Assembly (NCBI GenBank): GCA_902772085.1
Contig: CACXZL010000150.1
Coordinates: 1-5,769 of the forward strand
Direction of reading: 5' to 3'
Origin: an uncultured Coriobacteriaceae bacterium
GTDB lineage: Bacteria; Actinomycetota; Coriobacteriia; Coriobacteriales; Atopobiaceae
DNA: 5,769 nucleotides
Shown here: piece after piece, positions 1 to 5,141 of the stretch
How positions within the stretch are numbered: the stretch's first letter is position 1
Layout: each line of letters begins with the position of its first letter
The notes under the pieces: model-generated
The model's input: the letters and a program-made list of their open reading frames with translations, nothing else
Database searches by the model: none
What the model was told of the DNA's origin: nothing
Program-made: the position numbers and the translations under genes

Positions 1-231
1 CAGGTAGGCGAGGTTCTCGCGGAAGATACGCGCGGCGAGGTCGTCTTCGTTTGCGAACTTGTTCTTGCCTGCGTTTACCGTGTCGCCCGCAATCGTAGCG
101 GACTTTCCGTCGTCTTGGATCTCGCCTGCCCAAGGGTTCAGAAGCGAGCTGGTCTGGCTGTCGTGCGCGTGACCCCTCAGCATGCGCGCATAGGAAATCT
201 GCACGAGATCTTCGTGTATGCAGTCGCCCAT
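1..231 (-). CDS. Hypothetical protein, N-terminal part (cut by left edge)
   Basis: Unrecognised protein, read from ATG (231-229) leftwards for 77 codons and continuing outside the window. The residues are typical of a real soluble protein: it begins MGDCIHEDLVQISYARMLRG, then has an NPWAGEI stretch and an acidic NEDDLAARIFRENL segment, with GC-ending codons. I see no signal peptide, membrane segment or family motif I can name. The start is uncertain. This frame stays open upstream to a TAG at 291-289, but no good Shine-Dalgarno precedes the ATG. Upstream codons in the neighbouring minus frame (295-244, encoding GDILVDKRNLTHLE) look more coding-like than those in this frame. Removing one A from the minus-strand A5 run (239-243) would join them as LTHLEKIGMGDC. 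The gene may therefore begin further upstream, for example at GTG 271-269, and be frameshifted here. Coding is likely; function is unknown. Confidence 0.6.
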   Translation of the reverse strand, partial: MGDCIHEDLVQISYARMLRGHAHDSQTSSLLNPWAGEIQDDGKSATIAGDTVNAGKNKFANEDDLAARIFRENLAYL

Positions 232-318
232 GCCTATCTTTTTCAAGATGGGTGAGGTTGCGTTTGTCCACGAGGATGTCGCCTTTCCCTACGGTTTAAA
301 AACACGTATAGGAATTAC

Positions 319-441
319 ATGCTTTTGTGCGATATTGTTCGAACCAGATGCGCTCTCTTTTTGAGCTTGATGTGCCTCATCCCCTTCGGCGTGTCCGCTC
401 GCGTGGACGCTGCCAAGAAAGACATCGAGTTTGGCTCATGA
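319..441 (+). CDS. Possible 40-residue secreted peptide or orphan signal-peptide remnant
   Basis: A short open frame of 40 codons begins at ATG 319, with a weak Shine-Dalgarno (AGGA, 310-313) five bases upstream, and ends at TGA 439-441. The product has basic residues R8 and R10, a hydrophobic core at about residues 11-25 (CALFLSLMCLIPFGV) and a small-residue V-S-A that would suit signal peptidase I. Only about 14 polar residues follow. It could be a tiny exported peptide, or the surviving 5' end of a deleted secreted-protein gene; the presence of a YccF fragment just downstream makes decay plausible. It may also be chance. No family is recognised. Confidence 0.25.
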   Translation: MLLCDIVRTRCALFLSLMCLIPFGVSARVDAAKKDIEFGS

Positions 442-464
442 CAAAAGCCCTTTTGCCACTGCCA

Positions 465-674
465 CTATCTGACGCTGGCGCCGAAGGGCGACAGAGCGAG
501 CTTGGCTATCTTGAAGAACTGCTTCCCAAAGGGGATGCCGACGACCGTGACGCACCAAAGGCACCCGATCAGGAAGTTGCCCAAAGCCATCCACCTACGA
601 CCGGCGATTTCGCAATACACGTCTTTAGACGCTGCGGCCTCCGCTATAATCGCGTTGTTCCGCATGCTGCGCAC
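465..674 (-). pseudogene. YccF-domain membrane protein fragment
   Basis: The minus-strand frame encodes one YccF-like domain: WMALGNFLIGCLWCVTVVGIPFGKQ followed by FFKIAKLALSPFGASVR and a TAG stop (467-465). The hallmark is the hydrophobic segment running into GIPFG-x2-FK-x-AKLAL-x-PFG. YccF proteins are small inner-membrane proteins of unknown function, usually about 120-150 residues with two such repeats; only the C-terminal repeat is present here. The 20 residues before it do not resemble the family, a TAA lies just upstream of the GTG at 674, and neither that GTG nor the ATG at 665-663 has a Shine-Dalgarno. The missing N-terminal half cannot lie upstream because the plus-strand mutase gene begins at 745. 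I therefore read it as a truncated, probably dead remnant. A functional one-repeat protein of 66-69 residues is the alternative. Confidence 0.6.
622..650 (+). promoter_or_regulatory. Candidate promoter of the exported mutase gene
   Basis: A perfect -10 box TATAAT lies at 645-650, with a weak -35 candidate TCTTTA at 622-627 (17-base spacer). Transcription would begin near 657, giving a leader of about 88 nt before the ATG at 745. The boxes lie inside the YccF remnant, which fits that remnant no longer being under coding constraint. The -10 is convincing; the -35 is not. Confidence 0.45.
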
Positions 675-744
675 GATGCTTTATTGCGCACACTCTCGGT
701 ATGCGCGCAACGAGCGAATCAAGAAGAGGGAAGAAGGGAACGAC

Positions 745-1671
745 ATGACAAACATCACCAGGCGCAAGTTTATCGGCGCCGGCGCGGCAGCTGCGATGGC
801 AGCGGCACTTGCAGGCTGCTCCTCAAGCTCGGGAAGCACGGCAAGCGGTACTGAGTCTACTTCGGCACCCGCGTCATCGACCTCTGCGGCATCGTCCACC
901 GCCGAGTCGGGCAGCAACGACGGCACCATGTCGCTCGTCATCATCAGGCACGGGGAGAGCGAGTGGAACAAACAAAACCTCTTCACCGGATGGACCGACG
1001 TCGACCTGTCCGATGAGGGTCGCACGGAAGCCGCCGAGGGCGGGAAGGCCCTCGCCACAGAGAACCTCGACTTCGACCTCTGCTACACGAGCTACCTGAA
1101 GCGGGCCATCTACACGCTGGACATCGTGCTCAAGGAGATCGACCGCTCCTGGCTCCCCGTCGTGAAGAGCTGGAAACTCAACGAGCGCCACTACGGCGCG
1201 CTTCAGGGCCTAAACAAGTCCGAGACGGCGGAAAAGTACGGCGAGGAGCAGGTACAAATCTGGCGCCGCAGCTACGACGTGCGACCTCCAGCGCTTGAGG
1301 AGGGTGACGAGCGCGACGCCCACCTGTCACCCGCATACCGCGACGTGGACCCGGCAGACATACCCATGCACGAGTGCCTGAAGGACACCATAGATCGAGC
1401 CTGGCCCTATTTCGAGAGCGAGATCCTGCCCCAGATGAGGGCGGGCAAGCGAGTACTCATCGCAGCACACGGCAACTCACTGCGCGCACTCGTCATGAAG
1501 TTCGAGAAGTTGAGCGAGGAGGAGATCGTGGAGCTCAACATCCCGACCGCGATACCGATCGTCTACAAGTTCGACCAGGAGATGAACGTGCTCGAGAAGC
1601 GCTACATAGGCGATCCCGCCGTCATCGAGGAGAAGGTAAACAAGGTCGCCAACCAAGGCAAGGCGAAGTAG
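745..1671 (+). CDS. Tat-exported lipoprotein 2,3-bisphosphoglycerate-dependent phosphoglycerate mutase
   Basis: This 308-residue protein joins an export signal to a full cofactor-dependent phosphoglycerate mutase, the enzyme that interconverts 3- and 2-phosphoglycerate through a phosphohistidine. The N-terminus carries the twin-arginine motif T-R6-R7-K-F-I, an Ala-rich hydrophobic stretch and the lipobox L22-A-G-C25, then a Ser/Thr/Ala/Gly-rich linker to about residue 60. The catalytic part starts at M62. It has the RHG motif R68-H69-G70 with ESEWN, TGWTDVDLS (81-89), LKRA with R120, LNERHYGALQGLNK with E147, and AAHGNS with H242. These match the family's catalytic Arg, His, Arg, Glu and second His, so it should be active. 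The start at 745 has a good Shine-Dalgarno (AGAAGGGA) and is the only one that gives a Tat motif. M62 (ATG 928) would give a normal cytosolic-length enzyme of 247 residues, but has no ribosome site. An extracellular location for a glycolytic enzyme is unusual; the true substrate may be another phosphoester. Confidence 0.93.
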   Translation: MTNITRRKFIGAGAAAAMAAALAGCSSSSGSTASGTESTSAPASSTSAASSTAESGSNDGTMSLVIIRHGESEWNKQNLFTGWTDVDLSDEGRTEAAEGGKALATENLDFDLCYTSYLKRAIYTLDIVLKEIDRSWLPVVKSWKLNERHYGALQGLNKSETAEKYGEEQVQIWRRSYDVRPPALEEGDERDAHLSPAYRDVDPADIPMHECLKDTIDRAWPYFESEILPQMRAGKRVLIAAHGNSLRALVMKFEKLSEEEIVELNIPTAIPIVYKFDQEMNVLEKRYIGDPAVIEEKVNKVANQGKAK

Positions 1672-1825
1672 GCGCACAGTGCGGGATTGCAGCCGGTTCT
1701 GTCAGCCGATGCCGCGGGTCGCGACGATCGCGTGGTCGGTCTTGACGCGTCGCCAAGGTGCGCAGCGTCAGGTTCCGACAAACTCATCCGCACGGTGGTC
1801 AAAGCGAGCAAACATCATCGGCCCA

Positions 1826-1854
1826 ATGGCAAAGGGACCGCTCCCCTTTGCCAT
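1826..1854 (+). other. Perfect 11-bp hairpin between the mutase and HAD genes
   Basis: ATGGCAAAGGG (1826-1836) and CCCTTTGCCAT (1844-1854) are exact reverse complements around a 7-base loop. It lies 155 bp after the mutase stop and 24 bp before the TATAAT of the next gene. No T-run follows on either strand, so it is not a classical intrinsic terminator. It may be a U-tract-less terminator for the mutase transcript or a palindromic operator upstream of the HAD promoter. Confidence 0.5.
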
Positions 1855-1877
1855 CTAGCCCGCGACCGTACGCAAGG

Positions 1878-1883
1878 TATAAT
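1878..1883 (+). promoter_or_regulatory. Candidate -10 box for the HAD hydrolase gene
   Basis: A perfect TATAAT, followed by GGCACC, lies 61 bases before the HAD start codon. No recognisable -35 sits at the expected distance; the bases 17 upstream are CTAGCC. A similar TACAATGGAGCC lies before the MBL-fold gene, so this lineage may favour a -10 followed by GG. A 19-bp tandem repeat overlaps the end of the box. Confidence 0.45.
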
Positions 1884-1918
1884 GGCACCGCACTTGTTCA
1901 ATGGCGCAGCACTTGTTT
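1881..1918 (+). repeat. 19-bp imperfect tandem repeat in the HAD gene leader
   Basis: Two adjacent 19-base units (1881-1899 and 1900-1918) agree at 16 of 19 positions; each begins AATGGC and contains GCACTTGTT. The pair starts inside the -10 box and covers the probable transcription start. This is a plausible place for a repressor-binding site with two helically offset half-sites, but no regulator is identified. Confidence 0.6.
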
Positions 1919-1944
1919 GCAAGCATCATCTGGAGGGAGGCCAC

Positions 1945-2583
1945 ATGAACGCCTACGACTTCGATGGAACCATCTATCATTCAAACTGCACCGTGGGCTT
2001 TGGTCTCTGGTGCCTGAGACGTCATCCGAGTCTGATCTTCACCTTCGGAATCAGAGTCAACTGGTACTTCATACTATACAAGCTCGGAAAGATTCCCAAC
2101 TACCGCATGCAGCGAGAGCTCTTCAGATACCTCACCATGATCGATGACTTCGACGAACAGATCGAGAAGTACTGGGACGTACACGAAAACGAGATATCCA
2201 CCTGGTACCTCAAGCAGAAGCGTCCGGACGACCTCATCATGAGCTCGTCGCCGACATGCATCATCGCCCCGATTGCGCGGCGGCTCGGCGTGAACTACGT
2301 GGCGACCGACTACGACCGTGAGCTCGGCGTGCTCCTCGACAATCTCATGTACGCACGGGAGAAGGCGCGCTACATCATCGAGCACGGCTTCCCCGTCATC
2401 GAGCACTTCTACTCGGACTCGCTCTCAGACACCCCGCTCGCGCTCTGCGCGGAGAACGCCCACCTGGTCAAGAACAGAGGAACCACCGTCGTCGACTGGC
2501 CTGCTTTGGACCCAAAGACGAGAGCGAAGGTGAAGAAGGAGATCGACACTGGCTGGTCGATCCACCTCAGCGAAAAGATATAG
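1945..2583 (+). CDS. HAD-superfamily phosphatase (HAD-IB/SerB-like)
   Basis: A 212-residue HAD hydrolase, expected to remove phosphate from a small molecule through an aspartyl-phosphate intermediate. All four HAD motifs are visible: motif I D5-F-D7-G-T9 with nucleophile D5, motif II at S100-S102 (MSSSP), motif III K140 in REKARYI, and motif IV Y-S-D158-S-L-S-D162, the magnesium-binding acids. Residues about 20-65, between motifs I and II, form a helical cap with a hydrophobic stretch (SLIFTFGIRVNWYFILY) that could lie against the membrane. This recalls HAD-IB enzymes such as phosphoserine or phosphatidylglycerol-phosphate phosphatases; the substrate cannot be decided from the sequence. The start is fixed by a very strong Shine-Dalgarno, GGAGGGAGG (1932-1940), and by motif I following at once; an upstream extension of the open frame to 1687 is not coding-like. 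It appears to be monocistronic. Confidence 0.9.
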   Translation: MNAYDFDGTIYHSNCTVGFGLWCLRRHPSLIFTFGIRVNWYFILYKLGKIPNYRMQRELFRYLTMIDDFDEQIEKYWDVHENEISTWYLKQKRPDDLIMSSSPTCIIAPIARRLGVNYVATDYDRELGVLLDNLMYAREKARYIIEHGFPVIEHFYSDSLSDTPLALCAENAHLVKNRGTTVVDWPALDPKTRAKVKKEIDTGWSIHLSEKI

Positions 2584-2599
2584 TGCTTCGAGCTTGTTC

Positions 2600-2639
2600 G
2601 GTTTGGGACTGCGTACCGTGGCCTCACGGTCAGCAAACC
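2600..2639 (+). other. Long bulged hairpin after the HAD gene
   Basis: The contiguous 15-base right arm (2625-2639: CACGGT, CAG, CAAACC) pairs completely with left-arm segments ACCGTG (2615-2620), CTG (2609-2611) and GGTTTG (2600-2605), which are separated by two 3-base bulges; the loop is GCCT. It begins 17 bases after the HAD stop, where a transcript end is expected, but no T-run follows. It may be a factor-dependent terminator or a 3'-end-protecting stem. Confidence 0.45.
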
Positions 2640-2700
2640 TGCCCTCAGCCCTTGTTGCGCCTGCATGCGATTCGGAGATGGCGGCGCAATCATCCATTGC

Positions 2701-2729
2701 GTGACAACGCCAGCCTTTGTTTCTAAACT
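2701..2729 (+). promoter_or_regulatory. Candidate promoter of the regulator gene
   Basis: GTGACA (2701-2706, five of six match TTGACA) and TAAACT (2724-2729, four of six match TATAAT) are separated by exactly 17 bases. Transcription would start near 2736, about 25 nt before the ATG at 2761. An inverted pair CGTGACAAC (2700-2708) / GTTGTCATG (2755-2763) brackets the promoter and could be an autoregulatory operator. Confidence 0.45.
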
Positions 2730-2760
2730 GCTCTCATGAATCGAGACGAAAGGGGTTGTC

Positions 2761-3579
2761 ATGAGCGTTGGCAAGACGATTCAGGACGCACGAAAGAAGG
2801 CCGGACTCACACAGGAACAGCTCGCCGCGAAGGTATACGTGACACGGCAGGCCGTGAGCCGTTGGGAGAACGGGGACAGCGAGCCCAGCATCGACATGAG
2901 GAAGCTGCTCGCAAGCGTGCTGGACATGCCCGTGACCAGCTTGTTTGACCTGCCCGACGCCCCCGCGTGCCAATGCTGCGGCACGCCCTTCGACGTTCCA
3001 AACATGCCCTTCGGAACAAACGCGGACGGCACAGAAAACCCCGACTACTGTGGATGGTGTTATCGAGACGGTGAGTTCACAAGCGCCGGACTCGACGAGA
3101 TCATCGAACGCAACGTACCCTACCTCATGCAGGCGACCGGCTACACGGCTGAGGAAGCGGTCTCGTTCATGGGCGCTCTCCTGCCGACGCTCAAGCGATG
3201 GAGCGGCATGGAGAATCGCAACGTGGCGGCAAATCTCAAAAGGAGCTCCTTCTACGTGTGCCCCGAGTGCGGCAACGTCGTGTGGTCGACGGGGGAGGCA
3301 GGGGTCAACTGCTGTGGGAAGGCGCTCGAGCCACTCGCAGCAAAGAAGAACGTCGGCATCCTCGATGCTTCCGTAGATGTGGCGGAAGGGTTCCAGCGCG
3401 TACACATAGTCCATCCCATGACCAAGAAGGACCATCTTCTGTTCATCGCGGCCGTCGGTGACGACCTCGTCCGCGTCAAGCGGCTCTACCCCGAGCAGGA
3501 GGCTCGCGCCGAGTTCTGGCTGCAGGGCCCGTGCAAGCTGTATGCCTATGGAAAGGGCTGCGGTCTTGTTGAGCTTTGA
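2761..3579 (+). CDS. XRE-family regulator with zinc-ribbon, desulforedoxin-like and degenerate superoxide-reductase-like domains
   Basis: A 272-residue predicted cytosolic DNA-binding protein. Residues 3-58 are an XRE/Cro helix-turn-helix (LTQEQLAAKVYVTRQAVSRW). Residues 68-147 match the putative zinc-ribbon family zf_Ribbon_2: C70-x2-C73 and C97-x2-C100 with NADGTENPDYCGWCYRDGEF, ending in a helical LLPTLKRW. Residues 164-191 look like desulforedoxin (YVCPECGNVVW, then C184-C185-G), giving four Cys for a metal. Residues about 210-272 resemble the C-terminal superoxide-reductase domain (HPMTKKDH with H218 and H225, RLYPEQEARAEF, YAYGKGCGL). However, the usual YCNxHG is YGKGCG, so the conserved Cys and last His of the iron site are missing, and no equivalent of the first His is apparent. 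It is therefore probably a sensor of iron, oxygen species or redox state rather than an enzyme; that role is inferred. Shine-Dalgarno AAAGGGG (2749-2755) fixes the start. Target genes are unknown. Confidence 0.88.
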   Translation: MSVGKTIQDARKKAGLTQEQLAAKVYVTRQAVSRWENGDSEPSIDMRKLLASVLDMPVTSLFDLPDAPACQCCGTPFDVPNMPFGTNADGTENPDYCGWCYRDGEFTSAGLDEIIERNVPYLMQATGYTAEEAVSFMGALLPTLKRWSGMENRNVAANLKRSSFYVCPECGNVVWSTGEAGVNCCGKALEPLAAKKNVGILDASVDVAEGFQRVHIVHPMTKKDHLLFIAAVGDDLVRVKRLYPEQEARAEFWLQGPCKLYAYGKGCGLVEL

Positions 3580-3860
3580 CGGAAGGTCTCTCATGTCTCC
3601 CGTCGTCATCATTGATCGCCGCGTCAAACACGCACACGGCATTCGGGCAGCGTTGCAGTGAGCCCTTCGTTGTCCATAAGAAGCGTCGTGGCATCATTCA
3701 CGTCGAGGAGGATGACTTTCCGCGCCTCGCGTGTGAGCTGACCTTGACGTCGGCTCGCACGCCTGAGACCGTGCACGATCATGCCGCTCCGCCTCACGCC
3801 GCGCATCCCATGCAACGCGACTCGGATTCCCTCCAGGTGGTGCGGCCAGTCGCTCTTCTT
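3580..3860. other. Gene-free stretch before the 73-bp repeats
   Basis: I find no gene I can defend here. Open frames exist on both strands, but they are high-GC shadows without Shine-Dalgarno sites or family motifs. The minus frame around 3624-3830 ends in a short passage that looks somewhat coding-like (LTREARKVILLDVND, then LLMDNEGL), so a decayed minus-strand gene is possible. No clear terminator for the regulator gene is visible. Confidence 0.4.
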
Positions 3861-4034
3861 GTCCGTTTTTGCACACGCACCGCCCCGCCGTGTGTCTTTA
3901 CGGACACGAACGAGCCGATTCGACCGCCGGGATGTCCGTTTTTGCACACGCCACTCCTGTGCGCGCGTTTTTCCGGACACGAACGAGCCGATTCGACCGC
4001 AGAGGCGTCCGTTTTTGCACACGCACCGCCCCGC
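3861..4034. repeat. 73-bp-period tandem repeat, two full units and a partial third
   Basis: GTCCGTTTTTGCACACG occurs exactly at 3861-3877, 3934-3950 and 4007-4023, always 73 bp apart. A second block of 26 identical bases, beginning GGACACGAACGAGC, occurs at 3902-3927 and 3975-4000, also 73 bp apart. Each unit is 17 conserved, 24 variable, 26 conserved and 6 variable bases. The first and third copies share a longer 28-base start (3861-3888 and 4007-4034). GTCCG and CGGAC at the block ends are inverted and could pair. The identical flanks with variable middles suggest conserved protein or RNA contacts, or repeated insertion of an intergenic element. It is not coding. Confidence 0.85.
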
Positions 4035-4233
4035 GGTCCCCGGCGCCGGATGACTCGTGTGGGACCACCAGAGCCGCCCGTTATTTCAGTGACGGCTCCT
4101 TACGAGCGCCGAGCCAAGTCAGACCCACCAGTCTTTTGGCCATGGGCGGCGACAATTCTTGACAAAACACCGCAAGAGTCCACTTATGGACGGACGGGCT
4201 TGTTCGTGTGTGGCGCAGTACGACGCGCGCTCA
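4035..4233. other. Intergenic stretch upstream of the MBL-fold gene
   Basis: No gene is seen. It holds a possible 6-bp hairpin (GAGCCG 4071-4076 with CGGCTC 4093-4098, no T-run) and a perfect -35-like TTGACA at 4159-4164. The best partner 17 bases on is ACTTAT (4182-4187), which matches the -10 consensus at only three of six bases. That makes it a weaker promoter candidate than the box at 4234, but one that would give a leader of about 75 nt. Confidence 0.35.
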
Positions 4234-4239
4234 TACAAT
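4234..4239 (+). promoter_or_regulatory. Candidate -10 box for the MBL-fold gene
   Basis: TACAAT, five of six to consensus, followed by GGAGCC, lies 30 bases before the start codon. It closely matches the TATAATGGCACC of the HAD gene over 12 bases. No good -35 is visible at 16-18 bases upstream. The TTGACA at 4159-4164 belongs to a competing candidate promoter. Confidence 0.35.
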
Positions 4240-4269
4240 GGAGCCAGTTCACGACCATAGGAGGCACAC

Positions 4270-5097
4270 ATGAGCGTACAAATTCGCCGCAGCGCACACG
4301 GCCAGGCAATGCCCAGGGAGACGGTAGCCCTTCCCAAGGAGGCCTTTGGCCCATCCGACAAGACCACCGTCTACTGGCTCGGCAACGCAGGCTTCCTGCT
4401 CAACAGCCGCGGTACCACCATCCTCTGCGATCCCCTGCTCGTAGGCTTCGACATGCCCGTCCTCGTGGAGCCTCCCATCCTTCCCGAGGACGTGCCCGCC
4501 TTTGACGCACTGCTCTACACCCACATCGACAACGACCACTTCGCCCGCGAGACCCTTGCCGGGATCAAGGACAAGGCCGGCGAGGTTCATGCGTCCCATT
4601 ACGTGGCACAGGTGGCACGCGACGAGGAGCACGTAGCGGGCGCGACGGGACACGACATCGGCGAGCGCTTCTGCATCGGCGACGTGGACGTGACCCTCAC
4701 CCCCACATGGCACAACTGGCAAGAGCACATGACCAGCGAGAAGTACCAGCACCGCACGTGGGAGCGCAAGGAGTACTGCGGGTACTGGTTCGACACGCCC
4801 GACGGCTCCATCTGGCTGCCCAGTGACAGCCGTCCGCTGCCCGAGTTCCTGGAGTGGGAGACCGCACCGGACATGATGCTCTTTGACTTCGCGGACAACA
4901 TCTGGCACATCGGCTTCGCCGGTGCAGTGGAGCTGGCAAACCACTATCCCGAGTCTGAACTGCTACTCATTCACTGGGGCTGCGTGGACGCTCCAGAGTA
5001 CACGCCCTTCAACGGCGATCCCGAGCGGCTCGAGGCAGCCGTCAAGAACCCCGAGCGCGTGCATGCCCTCGCGCTGGGCGAAGGTCTCTCCCTGTAG
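4270..5097 (+). CDS. MBL-fold metallo-hydrolase (Lactamase_B_2/UlaG-like) with variant metal motif
   Basis: A 275-residue cytosolic protein of the metallo-beta-lactamase fold, with no signal peptide. The usual landmarks are present in order: an N-terminal strand VYWLGNAGFLL (34-44), TTILCDPLL (49-57), the metal motif T-H85-I-D87-N-D89-H90-F, W-H148 after TLTPT, S-D186-S as the probable bridging acid, and I-H235-W near the C-terminus. The canonical motif is HxHxDH; here the second His is Asp, giving HxDxDH. Metal may therefore be bound differently, or a different metal used. Relatives such as UlaG are lactonases, but others are nucleases or phosphodiesterases, so the substrate is open. The start is set by AGGAGG (4259-4264) five bases upstream. 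A strong terminator lies just downstream, so the gene is probably transcribed alone. Confidence 0.88.
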   Translation: MSVQIRRSAHGQAMPRETVALPKEAFGPSDKTTVYWLGNAGFLLNSRGTTILCDPLLVGFDMPVLVEPPILPEDVPAFDALLYTHIDNDHFARETLAGIKDKAGEVHASHYVAQVARDEEHVAGATGHDIGERFCIGDVDVTLTPTWHNWQEHMTSEKYQHRTWERKEYCGYWFDTPDGSIWLPSDSRPLPEFLEWETAPDMMLFDFADNIWHIGFAGAVELANHYPESELLLIHWGCVDAPEYTPFNGDPERLEAAVKNPERVHALALGEGLSL

Positions 5098-5109
5098 CAT
5101 CCATCTAGC

Positions 5110-5141
5110 AAGGAGGTGTCACCGCACCTCCTTTTATATTT
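5110..5141 (+). terminator. Intrinsic terminator of the MBL-fold gene
   Basis: A perfect 9-bp stem AAGGAGGTG (5110-5118) / CACCTCCTT (5125-5133) closes a 6-base loop and runs into TTTATATTT. It begins 12 bases after the stop codon. The left arm is a full Shine-Dalgarno sequence and the right arm equals the anti-Shine-Dalgarno end of 16S rRNA. It ends only 20 bases before the flavodoxin start codon. Confidence 0.85.

Noticed and set aside
502..744. Upstream extension of the mutase reading frame by 81 codons
   Set aside because: The Tat motif, lipobox and Shine-Dalgarno all place the start at 745; the extension would bury the signal and overlaps the YccF remnant.
1741..1772. Hairpin CTTGACGC / GCGTCAGG with a 16-base loop
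   Set aside because: Only eight pairs including a wobble, with a large loop and no T-run; not distinguishable from chance in GC-rich DNA.
1687..1944. Upstream extension of the HAD reading frame
   Set aside because: HAD motif I begins five residues after the ATG at 1945, which has a very strong Shine-Dalgarno; the extension contains the hairpin and tandem repeat and no protein-like sequence.
1672..1944. tRNA or other structured RNA gene
   Set aside because: A GGTTCC-like T-loop piece occurs near 1771, but no acceptor or anticodon arms fit around it.
2734..3642. 302-codon minus-strand frame antisense to the regulator
   Set aside because: It lies opposite a gene with several clear domains and shows no family signal of its own; long antisense frames are expected in high-GC coding DNA.
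3624..4022. 132-codon minus-strand frame
   Set aside because: Its N-terminal half is simply the translated tandem repeat. The C-terminal part is mildly coding-like, but no start or family supports it, so it is only mentioned as possible decay.
3861..4034. CRISPR array
   Set aside because: The variable segments are 24 and 6 bases, alternating with two different conserved blocks, and only two to three units exist without cas genes nearby; this does not match repeat-spacer structure.
3576..4505. 309-codon plus-strand frame across the repeats
   Set aside because: It runs through the 73-bp repeats and out of frame into the well-supported MBL-fold gene; its residue composition follows the repeats.
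4249..4944. 231-codon minus-strand frame antisense to the MBL-fold gene
   Set aside because: Shadow of a gene whose metal motifs and Shine-Dalgarno are clear on the plus strand.
5125..5133. 16S rRNA 3' end fragment
   Set aside because: CACCTCCTT equals the anti-Shine-Dalgarno, but nothing around it resembles rRNA; it is the complementary arm of a terminator.
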